Assembly: GCA_003353945.1 (NCBI GenBank)
Contig: PIVM01000007.1
Span: 69,127-105,902, forward strand
Reading direction: 5' to 3'
DNA length: 36,776 bases
Source: Gammaproteobacteria bacterium
Lineage (GTDB): Bacteria; Pseudomonadota; Gammaproteobacteria; Pseudomonadales; PIVM01
Part shown: one piece after another, positions 17,122 through 26,085 of the stretch
Numbering within the stretch: the first letter of the stretch is position 1
Layout of the letters: each line of letters begins with the position of its first letter
Program-made: the position numbers and the translations under genes
Notes under the pieces: model-generated
The model's input: the letters and a program-made list of their open reading frames with translations, nothing else
Told to the model about the DNA's origin: nothing
Database searches by the model: none

Positions 17122-18318
17122 ATGACGGACAATTCCGACGATGCTACATTCAAGCAGCACCCAGAAGGTGAGCATGCAGGGGACGTAAGGTTCAAGCGGT
17201 ACACCGATAAAGAGCATGCGGGGGATGTAAGATTCAAGCGGTACACCGATAAAGAGCATGCAGAGGACGTAAGGTTCAAGCGGTACACCGAGGATGAACA
17301 TAAGGCAGGCCTACCCTTTCCCTCCAGCGATGCAGCAGATGACATCAGGTTTAGTGTGACGCCACAGGAAGTAGTCGCGCCTACAACTCCGCCCCCGCCC
17401 CCACCTCCACCAGCTCCCTCTGATATTTGTCTTCGTATGACAATGGATTGGCAACCCGGCCAGCTATTTTACGAGTTGCTTGACACCGCCAAAATAGATC
17501 GAGCAACCATAACCGAGAGCTTTTTAGCCGAGTTCAGGGCGTATTGGATGAGTGCGCCAAGCAGCAATTCCAAATCGAAAAGAAACGCAGGCAGATGGGA
17601 TAAGGCGCTTTTTGATCATATTCAATCCAAATCGAACAGATGGGGCTTGTCTGTTGTTGTTGACCCTAATAGCAAATCACAAAAAAAAGTTCCGGGATTT
17701 AAGGGGGAGGCATGGAATGATTTTCTACGCTATATGGACGCATTCAATAAACCTCTGCCCAAAACCGTTGTAGAGATCTACGGAAGAATATTAGGCGACT
17801 ACAGTGAAACTGTGCAGCGTAGAGCACTGGAAAACATGGTTGTAGAACACCAAGGGGAACTTAAGGTTACGCGCAAACTAATGACCACTGCCCAGCGCGA
17901 AATCGACGACGAAGCGAAGCTAGCGCGAAAGCAGGCAAACAAGACTGCCAAGGCTAACCCAGAGCCAACCACGCTACCTTATGCTGGAAGTGGCTCCTAC
18001 GACGAGGAAGCTCTTGCGGAGTTTATCTCATACCGTGAAGAATGCCTCGGGCGAAAGCTAAAAAGGCGTGAAGTCTCGGGATTGTGGAGCAGCATCCAGC
18101 AAATACCAATAGATCAACAAATGGATGCCGTCCAGTTCAGTATGGGCGGGTGTTATAAAAACATATTCCCTCGACCAGAACAGCGACAGCAAGCTAAAGG
18201 TAAAGCAGGAAATTCAGGCAATGAAAGATACAAAACAACTTTTGAAAAGCGCGCAGAACTCAGCAAGCAGCAACACGACGGTTCAACAGACTGGGCAAAA
18301 AACGGAATTTTCGATTAA
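17122..18318 (+). CDS. DnaT-like domain protein (putative primosome/helicase-loading factor)
   Basis: A 398-aa soluble protein. Residues of about 16-61 contain three nearly identical 14-residue repeats (EHAGDVRFKRYTDK). A proline run (P-rich, about 91-100) follows. At about 105-175, MTMDWQPGQLFYELLDTAKI, then ITESFLAEFRAYWMS and RWDKALFDHI, match the DnaT ssDNA-binding fold (W-P, helical, F..YW..., W...F). The C-terminal third is charged and helical. In Escherichia coli DnaT works with DnaC to load the DnaB helicase, so a helicase-loading or replication-restart role is inferred. GAGG lies 8 nt before the ATG. The next gene overlaps its last 98 nt and resembles lambda P, which supports this. 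Confidence 0.65.
   Translation: MTDNSDDATFKQHPEGEHAGDVRFKRYTDKEHAGDVRFKRYTDKEHAEDVRFKRYTEDEHKAGLPFPSSDAADDIRFSVTPQEVVAPTTPPPPPPPPAPSDICLRMTMDWQPGQLFYELLDTAKIDRATITESFLAEFRAYWMSAPSSNSKSKRNAGRWDKALFDHIQSKSNRWGLSVVVDPNSKSQKKVPGFKGEAWNDFLRYMDAFNKPLPKTVVEIYGRILGDYSETVQRRALENMVVEHQGELKVTRKLMTTAQREIDDEAKLARKQANKTAKANPEPTTLPYAGSGSYDEEALAEFISYREECLGRKLKRREVSGLWSSIQQIPIDQQMDAVQFSMGGCYKNIFPRPEQRQQAKGKAGNSGNERYKTTFEKRAELSKQQHDGSTDWAKNGIFD
17170..17295 (+). repeat. Three 42-bp tandem repeats inside the DnaT-like gene
   Basis: Units begin at 17170, 17212 and 17254 and differ by only a few bases. Each encodes 14 residues of the form EHAGDVRFKRYTDK. A degenerate half-unit (TTCAAGCAGCACCC) precedes them. Near identity at DNA level points to recent duplication. 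The length is a multiple of three, so copy number can vary without breaking the frame. Confidence 0.95.
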
Positions 18319-18742
18319 TCTCGATCTGGTCAATGCCGTATTCAACAAGCTTGAATCAATCATAGGTAAGCCAGCGTTCCAGGCACAATATCCAGATGTT
18401 ACATCAGTGGATATGGGAAAGCGGGAATATGCCAAGTCGATATGCATGCTCGGGCATTCCGAGCTAGTCAAACGGTTGGAACTGGTGAAAGCCAGATCAT
18501 TAGAGATCAGCAGAAGCTCTCGGGAATTCCCCACTATCCAAGCATTATTAGGTGAAGATTTTTACGTTGGGAGCGGATCGGGGGCTATTACAGCAAACGA
18601 TAGACTCTCACATCAACTCTTTCGTCCAGAAAAGGCATTGATTGACAAAACAGCACAAGAGGCAGCAAAAAAGACAGGAGCAAAAGAGCTCAAAAAATTG
18701 CGAGAAATTTTCAGCTATACACCAAAGGGGTCTTCGCATTGA
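18221..18742 (+). CDS. Replication protein P-like (phage lambda P-type helicase loader), tentative
   Basis: A 173-aa protein. The central part, LVNAVFNKLESIIG, then DMGKREYAKSICMLGHSEL, then REFPTIQALLGED, follows the lambda P/PF06992 pattern (F..L...., K..W...L, then R...FP....F), so it may deliver or regulate DnaB. The frame is open from 18125, but the ATG at 18221 starts the conserved part and has AGGA about 10 nt upstream, giving a 98-nt overlap with the DnaT-like gene and suggesting coupled translation. The C terminus is Lys-rich. No integrase, capsid or other phage genes are near, so this looks like a chromosomal or domesticated pair. The match is by eye and weak enough to need a profile search. 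Confidence 0.55.
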   Translation: MKDTKQLLKSAQNSASSNTTVQQTGQKTEFSINLDLVNAVFNKLESIIGKPAFQAQYPDVTSVDMGKREYAKSICMLGHSELVKRLELVKARSLEISRSSREFPTIQALLGEDFYVGSGSGAITANDRLSHQLFRPEKALIDKTAQEAAKKTGAKELKKLREIFSYTPKGSSH

Positions 18743-18763
18743 ATTATTTATTGCGTGAGTATT

Positions 18764-18840
18764 TGGGGTGGCCGACGGGGATTGAACCCGCGACATCAGG
18801 AGTCACAGTCCTGTGCTCTACCAACTGAGCTACGGCCACC
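18764..18840 (-). tRNA. tRNA-His (GTG)
   Basis: Leftward cloverleaf: acceptor GTGGCCG / CGGCCAC, D-arm TAGCTCAGTTGGTAGAGC, anticodon stem CAGGA / TCCTG with loop CTGTGAC giving GTG, T-arm with GGTTCAATC, and encoded CCA. The extra G at position -1, typical of tRNA-His, is encoded opposite C73. It is last of the Pro-Arg-His set. Confidence 0.97.
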
Positions 18841-18932
18841 ATCAAAACTGTTGTGACACTTGTTGCATAGGATTATCTACCTGATAGATGCCATTGAGAT
18901 GACAACGACCCACACACTCAGCTTCGTCAATA

Positions 18933-19009
<77 letters not shown>

Positions 19010-19088
19010 TTAGACTGGCGTCTTATGGCTCACCTTTAATGACTGAACCACATTTACCGAACCGAGCTTTGACGACAACTGTGCAAAT

Positions 19089-19165
19089 TGGTCGGGGTAG
19101 AGAGATTCGAACTCCCGACATCCTGCTCCCAAAGCAGGCGCGCTACCAGACTGCGCTATACCCCG
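19089..19165 (-). tRNA. tRNA-Pro (TGG)
   Basis: Leftward cloverleaf: acceptor CGGGGTA / TACCCCG, anticodon stem CCTGC / GCAGG with loop TTTGGGA giving TGG, T-arm with GTTCGAATC, and encoded CCA. It is the first gene of the operon, about 30 nt after the predicted transcription start. Confidence 0.97.
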
Positions 19166-19202
19166 ACATGTTCGGCTGATAGCCTTGCAACAAGAGGTGC
19201 GC

Positions 19203-19231
19203 ATCATACGCATCCGACAAGCCCGAGTCAA
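19203..19231 (-). promoter_or_regulatory. Sigma-70 promoter of the tRNA-Pro-Arg-His operon, GC-rich discriminator
   Basis: Read leftward: TTGACT (19226-19231), 17-bp spacer, TATGAT (19203-19208), then GCGCACC. The -35/-10 match and spacing are near consensus. A GC-rich discriminator right after the -10 is typical of stable-RNA promoters under stringent (ppGpp) control. Confidence 0.85.
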
Positions 19232-19376
19232 TGGGGAATTTAGGGCGTAAATACCCCACCTCAGCGTCCCACCTCATCCGCCTCGAAAGGCAAATTCTAT
19301 GGTTTTCGCTACCGCTCAGCCATGAGACAATACGCCCTTTTTAATCCTGGCCATTCAGTTACATATAGGAGCAGTC

Positions 19377-20222
19377 ATGCCCGCAATAGTCCTAGACGGC
19401 AAAGCCCAAGCCGCCCAGTCAGAAGAAGAACTCAAGGAGCGTGTCGCTCAAATGAAGGCGAAATCCGGTGGAAAAACACCGATTTTGGCCACGCTTCTGG
19501 TAGGAGCCGATCCCTCCTCTGCCACTTATGTTCGCATGAAAGGTAACGCCTGCCGACGCATTGACATGGACTCATTGGCAATCGAACTGCCTGAAGAAAC
19601 CACTACGGAACAACTACTTAGCAAAATCGAAGAGCTGAACGCAAACCCCGATGTCCATGGCATATTGCTGCAACATCCGGTTCCTGAGCAAATTGACGAG
19701 CGCGCCTGTTTTGATGCTATCAGCCTGGCCAAAGACGTTGATGGTGTCACCTGCTTAGGTTTTGGCCGAATGGCAATGGGTGAAGAGGCGTATGGTTGCG
19801 CAACGCCCAAGGGCATTATGCGTATACTGGAGCACTATAAAATTGAAATCAAAGGCAAGCATGCCGTTGTGGTAGGACGCTCACCCATTTTGGGCAAGCC
19901 GATGGCAATGATGCTGCTCAACGAGCATGCAACAGTAACCATTTGTCATTCACGCACCCAAAACCTGTCAGACCTAGTTAAACAGGCAGATATCATTGTA
20001 GGTGCGGTGGGCATACCGGAGTTTATCAAAGCGGATTGGATTAAAGAGGGCGCGGTTGTTATCGACGCGGGTTATCACACCGGCGGAGTGGGTGATATTG
20101 AATTAAGCGGTGTGATTGATAAGGCATCTGCTTATACTCCGGTGCCAGGCGGGGTTGGCCCCATGACGATTAATACCTTGATCTGGCAGACGGTTGAGTC
20201 GGGGGAAAAAGCGCTGGGTTAA
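19377..20222 (+). CDS. folD: FolD, methylenetetrahydrofolate dehydrogenase / methenyl-THF cyclohydrolase
   Basis: Bifunctional cytoplasmic enzyme of one-carbon metabolism that interconverts 5,10-methylene- and 10-formyl-tetrahydrofolate with NADP. The 281-aa length is normal. Y51 and K55 in [12 protein letters not shown] are the catalytic pair. D122 in KDVDGVT contacts folate. [15 protein letters not shown] (93-107) and the cofactor loop [17 protein letters not shown] (164-180) are intact, as is [12 protein letters not shown] near the end. AGGAG lies 5 nt before the ATG. It is transcribed away from the tRNA operon and converges on cysS, with a palindromic repeat between. Confidence 0.97.
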   Translation: MPAIVLDGKAQAAQSEEELKERVAQMKAKSGGKTPILATLLVGADPSSATYVRMKGNACRRIDMDSLAIELPEETTTEQLLSKIEELNANPDVHGILLQHPVPEQIDERACFDAISLAKDVDGVTCLGFGRMAMGEEAYGCATPKGIMRILEHYKIEIKGKHAVVVGRSPILGKPMAMMLLNEHATVTICHSRTQNLSDLVKQADIIVGAVGIPEFIKADWIKEGAVVIDAGYHTGGVGDIELSGVIDKASAYTPVPGGVGPMTINTLIWQTVESGEKALG

Positions 20223-20252
20223 GTTAAGCAATATATACACAACCAGAGTATA

Positions 20253-20285
20253 TAGGGTGCAATGCGCTGCGCTTATTGCACCCTA
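20253..20285. repeat. GGGTGCAAT palindromic repeat (hairpin)
   Basis: Perfect 11-bp arms TAGGGTGCAAT / ATTGCACCCTA around an 11-nt loop, 31 bp after folD and 42 bp before the end of the convergent cysS. It shares its core with 14345-14446. It is REP-like and may also limit readthrough between the two convergent genes. Confidence 0.85.
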
Positions 20286-20326
20286 CGGATGGCTTAAGTT
20301 AATGACATTGCTAACGGGAGAGGAAA

Positions 20327-21721
20327 CTACTCCCTGCGCCATTTGGTACCTTCGCGGCTATCTTCCAACACCACGCCTTGTGCCAGAAGCTCTTGGCGAA
20401 TCTCATCGGCACGGGCATAGTTTTTATCTTTTTTCGCCTGAGTGCGATCGGCTATCAACGTTTCTATTTGCTCTGCACTGATAGCGTCATCGGCCCCGGC
20501 CTGCAGAAAGCTTTCCGGCTCGGCCTGCAATAAACCAAACAAGGCACCAAGTCCCTTTAACTCAGCAGCCAGTTGTTTGGCTGCCTCAGCATCCACTTTG
20601 CTCTGCGTATTGAGCTCTCTGGCCAGATCAAACATTACGGCGATCGCTTCGCGCGTATTAAAATCATCATCCATCACAGTGACAAAACGCCGGTAATTCT
20701 CGCTGCCTTCAAGTGCCTGCAAGTCCAACGGTACTACATCGCCATAGGCTCTAAGCGCGGTATAAAACCGTTCCAATCCTGCCTTGGCTTCCAGCAAATG
20801 ATCTTCGGAGTAATTGATCGAACTGCGGTAGTGACTGGAGACAAGAAAATAACGCACAACCTCGGGGTGATATTTTTCAAGAATTTCACGAATGGTAAAA
20901 AAGTTGCCCAGCGATTTGGACATCTTCTCATCATCCACACGCACAGCACCGGCATGCATCCAGTAGTTGACATATTTCTGGCCGGTAGCCGCTTCACTTT
21001 GGGCGATTTCATTTTCGTGATGGGGAAAGGGCAGATCCGGCCCACCGCCATGAATATCAAAAGTGCTCCCAAGACAACCCGTGGACATGGCCGAACACTC
21101 GATATGCCAACCGGGACGCCCCGGCCCCCATGGCGAATCCCAGGATGCCTCACCTTCTTTGGCCGCTTTCCAAAGCGCAAAATCCCGCGCGTCTTTCTTG
21201 CTATCCGCCACCTCTACTCGAGCACCGGAAAGCAACTCATCCAGATTTTTTTTCGATAGTTTTCCATAATCCGCAAATTTTGTGACGGCGAAATACACAT
21301 CACCATTGTCCGCCGCATAGGCATAACCGTTTTCGACCAGATTTTCCACCATGGCGATAATTTCAGGCAGATGCTCGGTGGCTCGCGGCTCCATGCTCGG
21401 ACTTGTCACACCCAGCTTGGCTTCATCTTCATGCATGGCTGTGATAAACCGATCGGTCAGCTTTTCAAAAGGCTCGCCATTCTCTGCTGCACGGTTGAGA
21501 ATCTTGTCATCAATATCGGTGATATTACGTACATAGGTCACATCATAACCTTGGCTGCGCATGTAATTGACAATCAGATCAAATGCCACCAGTACACGAG
21601 CATGTCCGAGATGGCAGTAGTCATACACCGTCATGCCACAAACATACATATTGACCTTGCCCTCATGCAGGGGCTGAAAGGTCTCTTTTTGACGCGAGAG
21701 GGTGTTGTAAATCTTCAGCAC
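20327..21721 (-). CDS. cysS: Cysteinyl-tRNA synthetase
   Basis: Class I synthetase charging tRNA-Cys. I place the start at GTG 21721 (protein [15 protein letters not shown]), because AGGA lies 7 nt upstream and this gives 464 aa, close to the E. coli enzyme. A longer frame to 21883 would run into glnS and has no support. Zinc ligand C28 ([16 protein letters not shown]), HIGH motif HLGH at 37-40, and [10 protein letters not shown] are present. The C-terminal anticodon-binding part is complete ([17 protein letters not shown]). It lies 22 nt downstream of glnS, so the two synthetases probably form one leftward operon. Confidence 0.97.
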   Translation of the reverse strand: MLKIYNTLSRQKETFQPLHEGKVNMYVCGMTVYDYCHLGHARVLVAFDLIVNYMRSQGYDVTYVRNITDIDDKILNRAAENGEPFEKLTDRFITAMHEDEAKLGVTSPSMEPRATEHLPEIIAMVENLVENGYAYAADNGDVYFAVTKFADYGKLSKKNLDELLSGARVEVADSKKDARDFALWKAAKEGEASWDSPWGPGRPGWHIECSAMSTGCLGSTFDIHGGGPDLPFPHHENEIAQSEAATGQKYVNYWMHAGAVRVDDEKMSKSLGNFFTIREILEKYHPEVVRYFLVSSHYRSSINYSEDHLLEAKAGLERFYTALRAYGDVVPLDLQALEGSENYRRFVTVMDDDFNTREAIAVMFDLARELNTQSKVDAEAAKQLAAELKGLGALFGLLQAEPESFLQAGADDAISAEQIETLIADRTQAKKDKNYARADEIRQELLAQGVVLEDSREGTKWRRE

Positions 21722-21743
21722 AATAAATTCCTGTTGATAATAA

Positions 21744-23429
21744 TTAGTTTGTTTTACTTGCCCAGGTGTCACGCAGACCAATGGTCTTGTTAAAAGTTGG
21801 GTGTTCTGCTGAATGATCAAAACGATCCGCCACAAAATAACCCTCACGTTCAAACTGAAAACTCTGCTCCGGCTGGGCGTCAATTAAACCCGGTTCAATC
21901 CAACAGCCTTCCAGCACTTTTAACGATTCTGGATTCACGTATTTGAGAAAACCTTCATCGGTAGCATCCGGCGCTTCATTCAGAAATAAACGGTCGTACA
22001 AACGTATCGTCGCTTGCTTGCCTTCAGTGGCAGACACCCAGTGAATCACACCACGAGGCTTGATGCCTTCAGGTGGATTTATTCCCACTGTTCCCGGCAC
22101 CAGGCTGGCGCGAATTTCCTGCAATTCGCCAGAGGCGTCCCTAATCACTTCATCGGCCTTGATCACATAAGCGCTTCGCAGCCGCACCCATTCCCCTAGC
22201 ACAAGGCGCTTGAACTTTTTGCGCGATAAGCTGCTGTCTTCACTGAAATCGGCTCGATCGATATAAATCTCGCGAGTAAAGGGCATAGTGTGGGTTCCCA
22301 TCTCTCGCTGCGGATGGGCTGGTGCCGTCATCTGCTCTACAGCGCCCTCCTCCATATTGCTAATCACCACCTTTACCGGGTCGAGCACACACATGGCTCT
22401 TGGGGCATTCTCGTTTAGATCATCACGCACCGCTGCCTCAAATTGCGCCACATCCACCACACCGCCGGATTTAGCTACCGGCAAACCATCGCAGAAATTG
22501 CGGATGCCTCGCGCAGTAAAACCGCGTCGACGCATGCCGTGCACCGTGGGCATGCGGGGATCATCCCAGCCTGCAACCACCTTTTCATCCACCAGCTGTT
22601 TCAGTTTGCGTTTGCTGGTGATGGTATAGCTTAAATTCAAACGACCAAATTCATACTGATGTGGCCGCGAAGGTACCGGCAGATTATCTAAAAACCAGTC
22701 ATAAAGTGGCCGATGATCCTGAAACTCCAAGGTGCAAATCGAATGAGTAATCTCTTCAATGGCATCTTCCTGACCATGGGCAAAATCATAACTCGGGTAG
22801 ATACACCATTTACCACCGGTTTGATGATGGCTTTCCTTGCGAATGCGATACAGGATGGGGTCGCGCATATTCATATTGGGCGATGTCATGTCAACTTTAG
22901 CTCGCAATACACAAGCGCCCTCGTCCAGCTCACCGTTTTTCATGCGTTCGAACAAATCCAGGTTTTCTTCCACACTGCGATCACGGAAAGGACTGTCCTT
23001 GCCCGGCTGCGTTGCCCAGCCACGGTATTCACTGGCCTGCTCTGGCGAAAGGTCGCAGACATAGGCCTTGCCGTTTTTAATCAGATGAATAGCCCACGCA
23101 TAAAAGGTATCAAAATAGTCGGAGGCATAACGCACCTCACCACTCCATTGAAACCCCAGCCATTGCACATCTTCTTTGATTGAATCCACAAATTCCTGCT
23201 CTTCCTTGCCAGGATTGGTATCATCAAAACGCAGATTACATTGACCACCAAATTCTTCGGCCAAACCAAAATTCAGGCAGATGGACTTGGCATGCCCCAC
23301 ATGCAAATATCCGTTAGGTTCGGGTGGAAAGCGCGTAATCACCTTGCCTCCATGCACATTGTCATTCACATCTTTCTGGATAATATCCCGAACAAAGTTG
23401 GTCGGACGAATTGAATCGCTATTGCTCAT
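21744..23429 (-). CDS. glnS: Glutaminyl-tRNA synthetase
   Basis: Class I synthetase for tRNA-Gln, 561 aa. The signature [17 protein letters not shown] (HIGH motif 43-46) and [18 protein letters not shown] are at the N terminus. The KMSKS counterpart is ITSKRKL. The C-terminal beta-barrel anticodon domains follow ([15 protein letters not shown] and the ending GLRDTW). It is first in the glnS-cysS unit and diverges from ppiB, with 142 bp between. This glnS/cysS and ppiB-lpxH neighbourhood is common in gammaproteobacteria. The ribosome binding site is weak. Confidence 0.97.
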   Translation of the reverse strand: MSNSDSIRPTNFVRDIIQKDVNDNVHGGKVITRFPPEPNGYLHVGHAKSICLNFGLAEEFGGQCNLRFDDTNPGKEEQEFVDSIKEDVQWLGFQWSGEVRYASDYFDTFYAWAIHLIKNGKAYVCDLSPEQASEYRGWATQPGKDSPFRDRSVEENLDLFERMKNGELDEGACVLRAKVDMTSPNMNMRDPILYRIRKESHHQTGGKWCIYPSYDFAHGQEDAIEEITHSICTLEFQDHRPLYDWFLDNLPVPSRPHQYEFGRLNLSYTITSKRKLKQLVDEKVVAGWDDPRMPTVHGMRRRGFTARGIRNFCDGLPVAKSGGVVDVAQFEAAVRDDLNENAPRAMCVLDPVKVVISNMEEGAVEQMTAPAHPQREMGTHTMPFTREIYIDRADFSEDSSLSRKKFKRLVLGEWVRLRSAYVIKADEVIRDASGELQEIRASLVPGTVGINPPEGIKPRGVIHWVSATEGKQATIRLYDRLFLNEAPDATDEGFLKYVNPESLKVLEGCWIEPGLIDAQPEQSFQFEREGYFVADRFDHSAEHPTFNKTIGLRDTWASKTN

Positions 23430-23571
23430 AGGGTGTATCGCTTCTGGTTAAGTCAATCCGGCTGGTGCTTAAATCATTCCGGTTAGGCGAACCCGGCAGC
23501 GGTTCCGCTGGCAGGCCAAAAGGCGTATTATAGCGTCTTCCAAAGAACCGTATACACAGGAATACAAAATC

Positions 23572-24072
23572 ATGATAACCCTGCATACCAACTTCGGCGA
23601 CATTACTCTGGAGTTGGATTTTGAAAAAGCCCCCAAAAGCAGTGAAAATTTCGCCCAATACGCCAAGGATGGATTCTATGACGGAACCATTTTCCACCGG
23701 GTAATAAATGGCTTTATGGTTCAAGGCGGGGGATTTGACGCTGATATGCAGCAAAAGGCCTCTCGTGAACAAATCGAAAATGAGGCGGACAATGGTCTGA
23801 AAAATGATAACGGCACCATCGCCATGGCGCGCACCAATGATCCTCATTCAGCCAGCGCCCAGTTTTTTATCAATGTGGCTGACAATAACTTTCTTAACCA
23901 CTCCGGCAAAACGTCTCAGGGTTGGGGTTACGCCGTATTTGCTAAGGTCACAGAAGGCATGGATGTAGTGAATAAAATCAAGGAAACCCCTACTGGGAAT
24001 CAGGGCATGCATCAAGACGTACCGCTGGATAACGTTGTGATTGAAAAAGTCAGCGTTAATATCGAAGATTGA
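23572..24072 (+). CDS. ppiB: Peptidyl-prolyl cis-trans isomerase B (cyclophilin)
   Basis: Cytoplasmic cyclophilin that speeds proline isomerisation in folding proteins. The 166-aa protein has [13 protein letters not shown] (41-53) with catalytic R43, and [21 protein letters not shown] with the conserved substrate-site residues. It has no signal peptide, which fits PpiB and not PpiA. CAGGA lies about 10 nt before the ATG. lpxH follows after 23 nt, so they are likely co-transcribed. Confidence 0.96.
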   Translation: MITLHTNFGDITLELDFEKAPKSSENFAQYAKDGFYDGTIFHRVINGFMVQGGGFDADMQQKASREQIENEADNGLKNDNGTIAMARTNDPHSASAQFFINVADNNFLNHSGKTSQGWGYAVFAKVTEGMDVVNKIKETPTGNQGMHQDVPLDNVVIEKVSVNIED

Positions 24073-24095
24073 GCCGCTAAGACTGATCGAACGTA

Positions 24096-24830
24096 ATGGC
24101 TCTTTATTTTATTGCCGACCTGCACTTGGAAGAAAAGCGCCCGGAGCTTAGCCGGGCGTTTTTTAATTATTTAAACAAGCTACCCAAGGATGCAGAAGCA
24201 CTCTATATACTGGGTGATCTGTTCGAAGCCTGGGTGGGTGACGATGATGACAGCGCCTTTGCCGCCCGAGCCTGTGAGCAGTTAAAACGATTGCGCGAGC
24301 GACCGCTGCCAGTCTATGTTATGCGCGGTAACCGGGATTTTTTATTAGGCGATGGCTTTTGCCAGAAGACAGGCTGCCTACTTATTGAAGACCCGACTGT
24401 CATTGATTATCACGGCACGGCCTATTTGCTGATGCATGGCGATACCTTATGCACCGAAGATGAAGACTATATCGCTTTTCGCAGACAAGTGCGCTCAAGC
24501 AAGTGGCAACAAACCGTTCTTGCCCTGCCGTTAAGCCAACGCCGACAATTGGCTCAGCAGCTGCGGGATCAAAGCCTGGCTGTTAATCAAGCTAAATCAA
24601 ACGAGATCATGGATGTGACGGCTGATGAAATGCAGCGCGTCATGAAAGCGCATAATGTCCGCGAACTCATTCATGGCCACACTCATCGGCCAGCACATCA
24701 TAAGCTTCTTCTCGATAACGAAAAAGCGAACCGCTGGGTTTTAGGCGACTGGGATCAATCAGGCTGGCAGATTCGAGTCGATAATCACGGTGCTGAGTTG
24801 GAGGTGTTTTCGCTAGACCGACAGGCGTGA
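24096..24830 (+). CDS. lpxH: UDP-2,3-diacylglucosamine diphosphatase LpxH
   Basis: Lipid A pathway enzyme that hydrolyses UDP-2,3-diacylglucosamine to lipid X and UMP at the inner face of the membrane. The 244-aa calcineurin-type phosphoesterase has metal ligands D8 and H10 (IADLHLEE), D41 (GDLFEAWVGDD), N79 (RGNRDFLLG), H114 (MHGDTLC), and H195/H197 (HGHTHRP). ppiB is immediately upstream, as in E. coli. The ribosome binding site is weak, consistent with coupling to ppiB. Confidence 0.96.
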   Translation: MALYFIADLHLEEKRPELSRAFFNYLNKLPKDAEALYILGDLFEAWVGDDDDSAFAARACEQLKRLRERPLPVYVMRGNRDFLLGDGFCQKTGCLLIEDPTVIDYHGTAYLLMHGDTLCTEDEDYIAFRRQVRSSKWQQTVLALPLSQRRQLAQQLRDQSLAVNQAKSNEIMDVTADEMQRVMKAHNVRELIHGHTHRPAHHKLLLDNEKANRWVLGDWDQSGWQIRVDNHGAELEVFSLDRQA

Positions 24831-25115
24831 AATGAGAGTGGGGACATAGGTAAACCATTTTCTTTTGACCCATTCCCCAACAATTGCGATTTAGCGCTGC
24901 GGAAAAAGCTACTTAACGTAGTTATGAAGAAATGCTGTACCACGTCATCCGGCAGTAGTTTGTTTAAATCACCCATTATCACCCCTTAAATTCCTCTTGA
25001 TCTAATAAGCATGCAAGCGGGTGGAAAATCGTCTAATAGCGACAGCCCAAGCTCACTTATTGCTGATATTATAAACAATGTAGGTTTTTATCCGGCTCGT
25101 AGCGAGGTAGGAATA
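24831..25115. other. Intergenic region before flagellin, possible insertion-element scar
   Basis: The stretch beginning GTGGGGACATAGGTAAACC (24840 on) resembles short dispersed sequences I associate with REP-type transposase loci, but this is recollection and not proof. The flagellin frame stays open back to 25011, without a better start. No clear sigma-28 promoter was found. Confidence 0.3.
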
Positions 25116-25931
25116 GTGGCTGATGTCTCAATAAACAGTGGCGTGTTAGGTGCACTGAATAGCTTGAATACCATCAACAATCGTATTGCATTGACTGAGC
25201 AGCGCATCAGTGGCGGGCAGCGCATTAATAGTGCCTCTGATGATGCAGCAGGTTTGGTTATTCGTAACCGCATAGATGCCCGTGCCGGGGGGTTTAACCA
25301 GGCCATACGTAATGCGGGGGATGGCATTTCTCTTACCCAAACGACCGAAGGAAGCTTGTCGGGCGTTAACGATGCATTGTCACGCATCAACGAGCTTTCC
25401 CTGCAGTCCGCCAACGGTATTTTGAACGATTCTGATCGTCAGTCTCTGCAAAAAGAAGTGGATAGCCTGGTTGAGGGTATCAACAGTATGATTGATAACA
25501 CTCAGTTTAATGGCCGTACTATTCTCAATGACGATAGTCCACAGAATTTTGCCATTGATCCAAATGCCGCTGAGTTATTAGCGGTAGAAGGGACTGATTT
25601 ATCTGACCTGCAAGATCAGCTTAACAATATTGATATTGGCACTCAGGCCGGTGCTCAAGCAGCAATAGACGTTACGGCGAAAGTATCTGAAGAGGTTACT
25701 GCCGAGCGCGCACGTGTGGGAGCTGTGCAAAATCGTTTTGAAACTACCATTAATAGTCTTCAGATCGGTCAGATCAGCGAACAAGCCACGCGAAGCCGCA
25801 TTAGTGATGCCGATATTGCCAAAGAGTCTTCCGAACGCGCCCAGGAGCTTGTCCGTCGCGATGCTGGCCTGGCTATTATTGCTCAAGCCAATAGCAATGC
25901 AGACAGTGTGTTGCAGCTGCTATCCTTATAA
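25116..25931 (+). CDS. Short flagellin (FliC family)
   Basis: A 271-aa flagellin consisting of little more than the conserved D0/D1 ends. The N-terminal block is INSGVLGALNSLNTINNRIA, then RINSASDDAAGLVIRNRIDA. The C-terminal block is ARVGAVQNRFETTINSLQ, then SRISDADIAKESSERAQELV and a Leu-rich end. The variable centre (about 145-185) is only a few dozen residues. I chose GTG 25116 because GAGG lies 8 nt upstream and the family's N terminus begins here. The frame is open from ATG 25011, which would add 35 unusual residues. No other flagellar genes are in the window, so this may be an isolated or extra flagellin. Confidence 0.85.
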   Translation: MADVSINSGVLGALNSLNTINNRIALTEQRISGGQRINSASDDAAGLVIRNRIDARAGGFNQAIRNAGDGISLTQTTEGSLSGVNDALSRINELSLQSANGILNDSDRQSLQKEVDSLVEGINSMIDNTQFNGRTILNDDSPQNFAIDPNAAELLAVEGTDLSDLQDQLNNIDIGTQAGAQAAIDVTAKVSEEVTAERARVGAVQNRFETTINSLQIGQISEQATRSRISDADIAKESSERAQELVRRDAGLAIIAQANSNADSVLQLLSL

Positions 25932-26020
25932 AGGTAGCGGCTTATAGCGTTCAAACTCATGGGCTGACCGACTATTCTCTATCGGAAGAGCGCGTACACA
26001 TCACGACAATTTCTAACACA

Positions 26021-26055
26021 AAAAAAAGGCCCAACCGACTAAATCGGCTGGGCCT
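26021..26055 (-). terminator. Rho-independent terminator (mainly leftward) between flagellin and MopE-like gene
   Basis: Stem AGGCCCAACCGA / TCGGCTGGGCCT (one G-T) with a 5-nt loop at 26027-26055. Leftward it is followed by a run of T (26021-26027), marking the end of the MopE-like transcript. It may also slow the rightward flagellin transcript, though the T-run on that side is poor. Confidence 0.85.
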
Positions 26056-26085
26056 CTTGTAGCGTTTAGCTAGCTATCGTCACAT

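Noticed and set aside
21722-21883. 54-codon N-terminal extension of CysS into glnS
   Set aside because: Runs antisense-free over the glnS 3' end but is unlike any CysRS; the GTG at 21721 with AGGA gives the conserved start.
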